64,000 nt of DNA, taken from contig OZ251225.1 of the NCBI GenBank assembly GCA_965240325.2, forward strand, positions 310,001-374,000. The letters run 5' to 3'. A model generated the notes under the pieces. It ran no database searches, was not told the DNA's origin, and worked only from the letters and a program-made list of their open reading frames with translations. A program made the translations under genes and the position numbers. Shown one piece after another: positions 10,362 through 20,100 of the stretch. The stretch comes from Rebecca billardiae RCC1528 (taxonomy: Eukaryota > Haptophyta). Positions within the stretch are counted from its first letter, which is position 1; every line of letters begins with the position of its first letter.

Positions 10362-11396
10362 CTACATTATGTTGACCAGCTCAGATTCGAGCGTCTTCGA
10401 CGTGAGCATCACGAGTCGCTCTGCACGTTCCATGCTCTCCGTCTCAATGGTGTCCATCAGACGCTGCGCAGGGCGGTGGAACTCGCGATAGCCCGCCTTC
10501 GGGCCGAGGATTTTGATCAGCACCTTCTTCGTCTGCCGCATGTGGTCCAGGTTGCTGCCGCCGTTGTCGTACAAGGCCGCGAGGTTGATGGGCCCGCCGC
10601 GAGGTGCGTTCTCGTCAGTCGGCACGGCGCTTCGCGCCAGGCGCACCTCTCCGCTGTCAAATTGCAAGCGGCTTGCACCGCGCATAGCGAGCCGGGGTGG
10701 CTTGCGCTCGACCGGTGGCTCGATATGGCCTGCCCGAAACGCCACCGGCTGGCTTCGGCTCGGCGCGACGAAGGCGCTCGATGGCCGTCGAGGATCATCC
10801 ACGTGGACCGAGGGCAGCGCCGTCTCAGGCCTGTAGTAGCCCACGCCGGGTCCACCCACCTTCTTGCGCGAGATCGGGGGCCTCGGGAGGGCCTTGAAGC
10901 TGGCGGACTCGGCGAGCTTGGCCGACGGCACCTCGCCGATCGGCGCGTTCCAGCTTGCCCATGGCGTGTACGAGCCGGGGGCAATGTGGCCGCCCGATCT
11001 TGAGCGCTGCTCGTGCCACATGCGGCGTGGCTGCGTGCTCAAGAAGCCCTCGTTGCGGGGCGGAACGCGCGTGCCCGACGGAGAGCGCGATCGACTTGTG
11101 CTTGAAGACGTACTCGGAAGCACCACGGGCTGTGGTGGCCACGGAGGCATCGGCGCCTGCGACGGCCGGCTCCTCACCGTCCCGCGTCCCGAGAGGAGAG
11201 AGGCGTTGCTGCGCGCCGCCTGACGAGATGGAGCCGGCGTCAACACGCTGGTGTCCTCTCGCGCGATGGATCCTCGCGAAGCAGAGGTCTCTGCGGTGCG
11301 TGGGCGCCAGCCCCCCGCTCTCAGGCCATCGGCCCCGCGGGGCGGGCCCGCGAATGATTCGCTCCAACTCATCGCGTCCTGGCCGTGAGTCGCCAT
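10362..11396 (-). CDS. Uncharacterised protein with SHIPPO-like Pro-Gly motifs
   Basis: This frame gives 344 residues from the ATG at 11394-11396, in good context (CAAGATGGCG). The N-terminal half is Ser/Arg/Pro-rich and low complexity. Mid-protein are APGSYTPWASW and KVGGPGVGYYRPETALP, which resemble the PGPGxY (SHIPPO/STPGR) motifs of ciliary microtubule-associated proteins. The C-terminus (NLDHMRQTKKVLIKILGP, then a helix with METSERAER-like charge) is ordered and probably the conserved part. A GGTAAGT donor-like site near 11453 in the upstream leader could start a 5'-UTR intron. An axonemal role is inference from two motifs only. It is divergent from the GH30 gene. Confidence 0.5.
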   Translation of the reverse strand: MATHGQDAMSWSESFAGPPRGADGLRAGGWRPRTAETSASRGSIAREDTSVLTPAPSRQAARSNASLLSGRGTVRSRPSQAPMPPWPPQPVVLPSTSSSTSRSRSPSGTRVPPRNEGFLSTQPRRMWHEQRSRSGGHIAPGSYTPWASWNAPIGEVPSAKLAESASFKALPRPPISRKKVGGPGVGYYRPETALPSVHVDDPRRPSSAFVAPSRSQPVAFRAGHIEPPVERKPPRLAMRGASRLQFDSGEVRLARSAVPTDENAPRGGPINLAALYDNGGSNLDHMRQTKKVLIKILGPKAGYREFHRPAQRLMDTIETESMERAERLVMLTSKTLESELVNIM

Positions 11397-11680
11397 CTTG
11401 GGATGACGAGTCACCAACCCAGTTGGCCCCGAAAAAAACAGCAAAGCCGGACTACTTACCGTTCGTGAACCGGAACCTCCAGCCGCTCGCCCGCCGCGCC
11501 GGGCGGCCCCGCTCCAGCCGCCGAGCTTCCGAACCGGCTCAACCAGACGAAGAGAACCAAACTTGCTCGACTGTGACGATCGTCGTCGTCGTTCGTCCGT
11601 CGAGCCGTTTCGCAACGACTTTGTTGTTGTACGTACGGTACTGCGGCCGGCCGCGAGCACTGATACCGAACGCACGTCCG
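11397..11680. promoter_or_regulatory. Shared promoter region, SHIPPO-like / GH30
   Basis: A 284-bp spacer separates two divergent start codons. It is inferred to hold both promoters and leaders. Confidence 0.45.
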
Positions 11681-13623
11681 ATGACGCTTGGCACCCATGA
11701 GACTCGGCTGCTCGCCGACAGCGAGGCGTGCGAGGCTGCTGCGGTCGAGGGCCTGCAACCAGTCCGCACACGCCACCAACAACCCGCACGAAGAAGGGTC
11801 CTGACAGTTGCCGTGCTCGCACTCTTTGCGTGCCTGCTTGGCGCTCATGCGGGTGCACGCGCGGGCACAGGCGCACCTGGGGCTGGCGTGCTGGAGCGGC
11901 TGCAGGAGACGGTGCCGGGCGCAGCGCCGGCGCTTCTGACGCCAACATGCGCGATGCTCATACAGACTGCCCGCGAGACCTCCGACCGCCTAACCCCGCA
12001 GCCCGGCTGCGTTCCCTTCCGCCCGGTGGCCATGGGCGGCGGAGCGGGCGCTGATGCCGCGCTGCAGCTCGACCTCACCGCTGCGCGCGTGGACCAGACG
12101 ATCCTCGGCTTCGGCGGAGCGTTCACCGAAGCAGCTGCGCTCACGTGGCAGGCGCTCACGCCCGAGCTGCAGCTGCAGCTGCTCCGGGCGTACTTCCATC
12201 CCACCGACGGTATCGGGTACACGCTCGGGCGCGTGCCCATCAACTCGTGCGACTTTGCGCTGCACAGCTACTCGTTTGACGACGTGCCGGAGGACTACAA
12301 CCTGTTCATGTTTGACAACGAGGTGTCGCATGACAAGCGCACGCTCATCCCATTCATCAAGGCGGCGCAGGCCCTTCTGGGCGACGAGCACCCGCTCAAG
12401 ATTTTGGCGTCGCCGTGGTCGCCGCCGGCGTGGATGAAGCTCAACCAGCAGATGACGGGCTCGCCCCGCCCCGCCGGACTGCGCCCCGAGTGCCACACGG
12501 TCTGGGCACGGTACATTGTGCGCTGGCTGGACGCGTACACGCGGCAAGGCGTGCGCATCTGGGCTCTCACCACGCAGAACGAGCCTGAGAACACCGGACC
12601 GTGGGAGGCCTGCGTCTGGGAGGCGCCCGACCTCGCCGCGTGGGCGCGCACCGAGCTCGGCCCGCTTGTCAAGAGCACGCACCCCGAGGTCAAGCTCTTC
12701 GCGTACGATCACAATCGGGTGCGCGACTGCGATGCACGGGTGCACCCTGCGCAGCTCTGTCGCAAGCGCGACCGCGTCGCGCTCACCTGCTCGCCCGCGT
12801 CCGTGCGTGCGCCACGGCGCGGTGTGCGCGCGCGCCGGCCATCCGGCCGCAGGACCACATGCGGCAGTGGGCGGACGTCACGTACGCGGACGCGGCCACC
12901 GCGGGCTACTTCGAGGGGTTGGCAATCCACTGGTACAAGGGCGACCACTTTGACGCGATCCGTGACGTGCGCACTCGGTACCCGAATAAAATCATCCTCA
13001 ACACAGAGGCGACCTACGAGCGCCATCGCTGGCCGCGCGCCTCCAACGGCGCGCCTGCCCTCCCGGTGAGCGGCGACGGCGAGTGGAGCTTTGGGCTCGG
13101 GTACGCGCACGACATCTTGGGGAGCCTGAATGCTGGCTCGTCGGGCTGGATTGACTGGAATCTCCTGCTCGACGAGTGGGGAGGCCCGAACCACGCGGAC
13201 AACGCGTGCGCGGCTGCCGCGATGGCCAACGTCAGCTCGCAGGAGCTGGCGTTGCACGCGCAGTACTACGCCATCGGGCACGTCTCCAAGTTTGTGCCGC
13301 CGGACTCCGTGCGCCTCGTCGCGCGCGCAACAGATGGGGACGGCTCCGAGCTGCTGAGTCGGCCGCCTAGCGCTCCCGAGCGGCCGTACGGCACGTGTGG
13401 CCCCGAGGACGGCGTGCAGGGCGCGGCGTTCCTCAGGCCGGACGGCAAGGTGGCCACGGTGGCACTCAATTGCGGGGATGAAGCGCGTCCGTGGCGCATC
13501 GTCGACGGCGAGATCGCGCTGGATCTGACCATCCCGGCGCGGAGCATCCAGACGGTGCTCCATCAGAGGCCGACACGGGAGAGCTTGGCCACGCTGCACT
13601 CGCAATACCGACGCCGCCGATGA
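11681..13623 (+). CDS. Glucosylceramidase-type glycoside hydrolase, family GH30
   Basis: This lysosomal/secretory beta-glucosidase would hydrolyse glucosylceramide or a related beta-glucoside. Two exons join in frame: 11681-12718 and 12853-13623 (602 residues). The intron of 134 bp has donor GTGCGC and acceptor CCGCAG; splicing restores FAYDHNR-DHMRQWADV, as expected in GH30. A hydrophobic signal or anchor (VLTVAVLALFACLLGAHA) lies near residues 40-57. Family landmarks are ILGFGGAFTEAAA, ASPWSPPAWMK, the acid/base glutamate in TTQNEPENTG (near 297), HWYKGDHFD, and the nucleophile glutamate in ILNTEATYE (near 397). A C-terminal beta-domain follows (VATVALNCGDEARPW). Length and order agree with eukaryotic GBA1-like enzymes. 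Confidence 0.93.
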
Positions 13624-14739
13624 TATACTGATGTCTGATCTGATTTACGTAGTAATATATACAGACTGATGAGAGTAGTGAGTGTGAGTACTGTCAAGCC
13701 TACGAACTAAACACTAAACAGTCAGTCAGACTCACTAGAAGTCTGAGACTGACCCGCACGCGGCGGTGATCTTTCATTCCAGATCGAAAGATGCGCTCAT
13801 CTTCACTGACACTACTGCTCTAGATATCTAATATCCGTATCTTGTATTATAATCTAATCTCTTGCGCGCGCGGTCACACTCGGCCTCGGGCCTCGCAAGT
13901 GACTAGTGAGTCGCGGCGGACAGCCGCGGGCGACAGACACGGTCACGGTTCGGGTTCAGCGCGGCCGACGACAGCGCTCACCGCGGGCGGGCAGTGACCT
14001 GTGTCTAATTAAAGTGACGATGGCTCTCTCTCTCTCTAATGTTAAGTTACTTTACTACTCGAATATTACGGCTTATAAGACTAAGGCTTCAGCAGTACGA
14101 CTGTCAGAAACTTGTGTGTGTCATTACTCGGTTTGTGACGCACGCAGGGGGGGTGCGATACTCTCCGACTGTCAGACTAACAGTACAGGATGAACTGCGC
14201 ATGGCTCATCCGACTGCGTGGGACATCATGCAGATCTGATTCAGACTTGACTCGGGTGGGCCCACTGGCCACTGCGGGCCACAGCATTGTGGCGACGAGG
14301 GCAGGCTCAAAGCGAGATACTTACTTCCTTTGTACCAGCTATCGTGTCGTACCGCGCACCGAGTACTACCTGACTACTAGGACGTATGGGGTTCAACGGA
14401 TCATTGACAGGTCTGCTTCGTCACACGGTACGCCTCAGAGGCCAGAGGTCCGCATGGCCGTCTGAAGGGTGCGGCCTGGCCCCTACTCATTCCGCCATCC
14501 GCTTCCCATGCGCAGCCTCGCGCGCCCCGGTTGCACGAGGACGTGGACGTGAGAGTGGTCGAAAAGTCAGAAAGGAAGCTGTCACACATGCTCACGCGCT
14601 CGCACAACCGCGCCAACCCTGCCTACGCCACGCCCCGGTGACCCGGCTGTGGCCGGGGCCTTAGATCGCGGTGGGACGGGCGTCGCTCGGCAGGGAAACA
14701 ACCGGTTCCTGCGCCGTCAAGCATTGGGCGAGTGAGTGC
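13624..14739. other. Intergenic, no gene recognised
   Basis: This spacer contains CT/TC runs and short frames without coding character. It leads into the large palindrome. Confidence 0.5.
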
Positions 14740-15655
14740 GAGTCCGGTGCAAGGAGGGACTGACGGTCCGGACTCGCTCACACGGAGCCCGGACGTATTG
14801 GTCGCGGATCTGTGAAAACTCGCAGAATGGCGCTCATTCGCGGTAGGTTGAGCATGCCGCCCGCAGTGAAGCTTCAACTGGTCAGAACCAGCCGGGTATG
14901 GCCAATGTAAGCATTGGGCAGGACGAGACGAGCGCATATACGCTCCCCGAGGCCGGCTGGCTGGCCACTGTGGCATCCTTGCACAGCATTCGCACGGCGT
15001 GCACGGGCGCCGGTCTGGGCCCAACCCGACTCTGCACGAGCACCATTATCAGGGAGCTCTCGTGCGTTCCATCGCGGGGACTTTCGGGTGGAAAGGGTCG
15101 CGTGTGTGCAGGCACGCGAGTGTGAGCACCTATGCCCCCGTACTACATGGATACACCGGTACTTGGCGAATCAAAGAGCCCCTAGACGAATCAGTCTACG
15201 AGCTCCCGCACGAGTCACTCACTACCGGTGTATTCATGTAGTACGGGGGCATACGTGCTCACACTCGCGTGCCTGCATACACGCGACCCTTCCCACCCGA
15301 AAGTCCCCGCGATGGCACGCACGAGAGCTCCCTGATAATGGTGCTCGTGCAGAGTCGGGTCGGGCCCAGACCGGCGCCCGTGGCCGCGTGCACGCCGTGC
15401 GAATGCTGTGCAAGGATGCCACAGTGGCCAGCCAGCCGGCCTCCGGGGAGCGTGTATGCGCTCGTCTCGTCCTGCCCAACGCTTACATTGGCCATACCCG
15501 GCTGGTTCTGACCAGTTGAAGCTTCACTGCGGGCGGCATGCTCAACCTACCGCGAATGAGCGCCATTCTGCGAGTTTTCACAGATCCGCGACCCAGACGG
15601 CCGGGCTCCGTGTGAGTGAGTCCGGACCGTCAGTCCCTCCCGGGCTCCCGGACTC
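14740..15655. mobile_element. 0.9-kb imperfect palindrome (foldback element)
   Basis: The left arm (about 14740-15163) is the inverted, nearly identical copy of the right arm (about 15224-15655). Matching landmarks are GAGGGACTGACGGTCCGGA at 14754 against its complement ending near 15639, and CCCCCGTACTACATG near 15138 against CATGTAGTACGGGGG near 15235-15249. The unpaired loop is about 60 bp. Frames on both strands mirror one another, so they are not genes. No target-site duplication is evident. Confidence 0.85.
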
Positions 15656-15694
15656 AATAAGCGCGCCCACTGCTTATAATGATACCTAAGATCC

Positions 15695-15760
15695 TACAGT
15701 TTACTATGTTTTAACGTGCACACTTGGTTAAGGCGTGATTGACGCCATCCAACACTGCAC
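15695..15760 (+). repeat. Short dispersed repeat, copy 2
   Basis: This matches copy 1 over 44 bp and continues into GACGCCATCCAACACTGCAC, which is shared with the inverted copy at 54026-54091. Confidence 0.8.
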
Positions 15761-18604
15761 AGTACTGCGGTGGTTTAAATTCTGTGCTATGTCAACCACA
15801 TTTTAACCGCAAAGCCAATTCGACTGCATATGAGCCCTATCAATTGACGAATCATCTGCACTATTCATTCATCACAAAGTATTATGGCCCGCGGTGCAGG
15901 GCGGAGCGCGTAGCGTGGAGCCCCGCCGGGGGCCCTCACTACGTTGTCAAAAAGCAGATCTTTTGATCAAAGAAAAGGGGACGGGGGACGATTTTGAGGG
16001 CTGTTGGAGGGTGAGTTTTCGCTTTTTCGAGGGGTACATTCGCCCATTGCTCTGCATTAGCAAGACGCGATTGACGAAATAGCCGCGCCCGGGCCATTTC
16101 GCATATGTCGATGGACGGACGTGCATTTGTCAGTATATCTGGGTGAACGAATCTGCGATTTGTTGTAAATCTTCATAGCATATTGCCAAATAGGACGAGG
16201 ACCCAGCGCGTGCGCTGGAGGTCCTGGCCCTGGGCTCCTGGCAAAAAGTCTTCGTCAAGTACTCAACTTTACTAACGACGAACCTTTATTGCGCGGTGCC
16301 AAATTACTCAACTTTACACCTGAATGACCCCAGTGGGCGGAAATGGCCATATCTCTAGCCTGGTCCAAACGCACTGGAGCACTTTCGGGGATTTTATCGC
16401 CAAATGAACGCGGGCCCCTAGGCACGCGCTCACACCCGGAAACAGCGTAACAAATGGGCCCAGCCCGGGCGCAGCAAAAGTTTCGGCCTAAAAATCGCAT
16501 CCGTGGCCCGTCGTGAGCGTGCGCGCGCGCGCCGCGGACAACTACGGACACATAGAGAATCGTCAGTCTGAATGTGGGTAAGTACTTAGCCGAAATGAGC
16601 CCAAACGCACGAACTTACTTATTGGCGTACGTCGAGGCGAGCATGAACCCTGGTACAGGCCATTAGGATGGGCTGTGGTCTGTGCGCAAGTGGCCGTACT
16701 CAACTACTGCAAGATCGACTATATTACCCATTTATACCCGCATATTATGGGCAATGTACCCGCATAAGTATGAGTTCTGGACCTGTATAGTTGAAATGCC
16801 ACTATGTCGTTACATATTCGCCATAGGTGGGTAGCTGTCCCAGGCTGCACGATTAGTGCGGCGCTCGGGGTGCAGTGGTCGGACGAGGCTCCGCCTGGCC
16901 TTCCGCGCACTCCTGCAGACAAGAAGAGGGCCGGACTCCCACCCGGCCAGGCGTGCGGCAGTCGGTCAGGTGCTGGACCTGATCTGGAGACCATCTCCTG
17001 CGTGGCAACTGGCCGATCTGCGGCACAACGCGCGCCGCCGTGAGCCACACGGCAGGTTCGCAATGGATCCGGATCGCGTGTCCATGGCGGCGTGCATCGA
17101 GTCATTCAAGCTGTCAAGTCGCGTGCCACGCCCGCCCTTTCACTTGGGGCATCAGTACTGCCTACAACGACGACATGTGCGTCCTTAGATGAGGCATAAT
17201 CGCGATTCTAGCTGCCCGTCCAAGGGTCAGATCGCACGTCTTTGCTCGCCCGACAGCCTCAACGGCGGACTGATGTGATCCGCGGGTGACGATGCGACCG
17301 CTTCGAGTGCGCCTACGGCCACCACCGGGGTGGGGATCGTTCATGGGCACCCTCTGCGTGCCATGACATGCTCTGGCCGTGCGTGGTGACTTGGCCCACC
17401 GCGCGTAAACGGGAAAGACACCCGAGCACGTGCTTCCGAGCCACCCGAATGGCACAATGTGCCACCCATGGACACCAAACACGTGCCAGAGCGCGAGCCT
17501 TGCGTGCTGGAGTAGCCGCACGACACCAAGGAAGACGTATGAGCGCTCTCAACCATCTTCAAGCGACGACTCCGTCGACTCTGCCTCGCAGACCGCGGTA
17601 CGATCCTCGACCTTGTGCTCGCAGCAAAGGCCATGACGGTAAAGCAGCACCCAGGCGATGGGAGTCAGCCGGCAGCCACTACACTGCGACTGTACACACC
17701 CAGCCCCGCAAGGCGAGCCATCCTGCTCGCCACCAGCCCGTCATACAGCTCCACGAGGAGCACAAATCGACAGCCGCCGCTCAGGACGACCCATGCGCGA
17801 ACGTGACGGGACTGGCCGGATGAAGCGTTGGCGATGCGCAGCGCGCCCAACGCTGGTGGTGGCATCGAGTACATGCTAGGGGTAGGCGGTGGCCCACACG
17901 AGCCGTCGCGTGGCCCGCATATTACCCGAGGTGGCCCGTCTCGAAGGCGCCGCGCAACCCAGCAGGTGAGCGTTCGACGCGCGCCGTCAGGCGAGAAGTC
18001 GACCTGGCGACGGACCGCGGGCGGCGGAAGCAACGCAGACATGTCGCTCAAGGTGTGCACGCACACCACCGGGGCACCCGAACGATGTGTCCAGCACTAC
18101 ACCTGACATGAGGCGGCGCAGTCGTCCAGTCGAGGCTCTCGAGCCCCTTCCAACCTTCGTCGCGGCGAGCCGTCGGACGGCCGGTGCGATTTTTGACGAG
18201 CGCGACGAGCGACGAGAAAAATCGGGAGAAATGAGGCGCCCAAAATCCGAAAAGGCTTTTTCACTGGCGAAAATCGGGATGGACCAGGCTAATATCTCCC
18301 GGAGATCGGGAGTACTCACACGTGTGAGTCATGTTTCGTCCTTTTTCCCGAGACGTTGATTGGTCAAACGCTCAGCATTCTATGTCCACAATTCCATATC
18401 GACACAACACAACTCCTACCAACCTGTGTACTAAAAACCTTGGGTTAGCTGCACAACGACCAATCAGCGCGCAGCGAGCGGAGAGACTCGAAAACCGATA
18501 ATCACTCACGCATTTACTATGATGTTTGCTCTTCGCCCATGCCAACTTTGCTATTGACAAAAACGCAGCGGCTTGGTTACGACCCATAGAAAGACGACCA
18601 CCAA
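15761..18604. other. Long intergenic region, no gene recognised
   Basis: Base composition is mixed. Several short frames exist (for example 17368-17823 + and 17665-18069 -) but they lack family resemblance and the GC-biased third positions of nearby genes. It may contain decayed transposon sequence; none could be named. Confidence 0.5.
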
Positions 18605-19760
18605 TCAGCACACAGCAAACGAGACAACCTTCACTTTCGAGCGGGCGAAAGGAGCTTTGGCCTTCAACCCGCAGGCATATGCGTTCTGGCGCTGGCCTTC
18701 GTTCGGCGCCCGAGCATCATCGGTAGACGTGTGGCGTGCCGGCCCACGGTCCGCCGCCCTCGCCCTGCTCATCTTCATCGTCTCCTCATCCTCCTCGTCG
18801 TCCGCGCCGCCGCCGTGCGCCAGCGCCTCCGCCAGCGCGGCGCCGCGCAGGTGCTCGCGGAACAGCGCGACGGCGCCAGAGCGCGCCGGCCGGCGTGGCG
18901 CCGGCGGGCGGGCGCGCGGCGCTCAGCGCGGTGCCGAGCAGCCCGCCGAGCGCGCGCAGCTGCGCACCCGCCGGCAGCTCGAGCAGCGCCGCGTGGCACG
19001 CGCCCGCGCCGGCGGCGCCGAGCTCCGCGCACAGCACGGACAGCCCTCGTGCCCACGCCGCCGCGCGCCCGCCCGCGCCCGCGGCGTGCAGCGCGCCGAG
19101 CGCGGCGCCGAGCGCGGCGCGCGCTGCGGACGTGTCGGCGGCGCACAGCGCACCCGCCACCGCGCCCAGTGCACACGCGGCACACGCGAGCAGCTTGAGC
19201 ACGCTCGCGCATGCCAACTGCGAGTGCGGAGGCGCTGGGCGCCGAGCTGGCGAAGCGCGGCGCCGAGCTCGACGCGCTGCGCGACGCGGAGACGGACGCG
19301 CTGGGCGCGCGTGGCGCCCTCGTCGCGACGCCCCGTGCAGCAGCTCGAGCAGCCAGCTGTGGAGTAGACGGCCGTCGAGGCGATCGGCGCCGGGCGCCAG
19401 CGCGCACGGGCTCAGCCCGTGCCGCTGGCTCGGGCCGCCGCAGCCGTCTTCGAGGCCGACGCGGCGGAGGAGGCGGCGGGCGAGCACGGCGGCGCGGTGG
19501 AGCAGGCGCGCACGCGCGGCGGCAGGCGCGACGCGCCGCTCGCCTCGTTCCACCCCGAGCTCCGCTCGGTCTCGGTGCGCGGCTGCCGGCAGCGCAGGCC
19601 GGGGCAGCACTGCGCGGCGCGCGCTCTCGCTCCGTCTGCCGGCACGAGGTGCGCCGGCTGAGTGAGCGACCAGCGGCCCGTCGTCGAGCGCATGGCGCCG
19701 CGCGAGCACGTCAAGCAGACTGTGCGCCCGCACGCGCGCACGCGCTGGCCCGCGCCGCGC
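18605..19760 (-). CDS. Unresolved coding-like region, unknown helical protein (frames do not join)
   Basis: Two minus-strand frames carry codon use like real genes here but cannot be joined. One runs from about 19720 to 18930, including SLLDVLARRHALDDGPLV, GLSPCALAPGADRLDGRLL and LKLLACAACALGAVAGAL, an Ala/Leu-rich helical pattern. Another frame runs from about 18895 to the stop at 18605-18607 (AVALFREHLRGAALAEAL, then the acidic patch DDEEDEE and a basic tail). The switch near 18900 lacks room for a normal intron, so a frameshift, sequence error or pseudogene is possible. A GC-rich stretch at 19210-19340 may be an intron. The gene would be divergent from the histidine kinase. No family was recognised. 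Confidence 0.35.
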
Positions 19761-20100
19761 GGCGCCTATCGCCCTGCCTGCGCGCGCGCGCCGCCCCGCG
19801 GCGGCCGCTTCCCCGCGCGGCGGCCCGCCGGCGACAGTCCTCGGCCCGCCGGCCCGGTGGGCGGTAACTGAGTTGTGGCGGTGGCAGCTCCGAGGCAAAC
19901 GAACTGTTACACATGTCCGACTGAGACAGCAGCCGACGGAGGGTGCACCGCGGGCCCCTAACTGCGTTGGTTCTACGGAAGGACCGCGGAACGCGGTCAT
20001 ATGGGGGTGGAGATGTCGTCGCGAGATCGGGGATCTCCAGGTGTCGTAGAGGATTCCAGGGCGTTTACTGCGCGGCGTGCACGGCCGCGGGGCGGGCGCG

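Noticed and set aside
14882-15689. Several small frames inside the palindrome
   Set aside because: Identical frames occur in mirror image in both arms; no family resemblance.
16719-18106. Possible retrotransposon remnants in the long spacer
   Set aside because: No reverse-transcriptase, RNase H or integrase motif could be recognised in any frame.
18573-19367. A 264-residue plus-strand frame, Ala/Arg-rich
   Set aside because: Better codon use and helical pattern lie on the minus strand; this frame appears to be its shadow.
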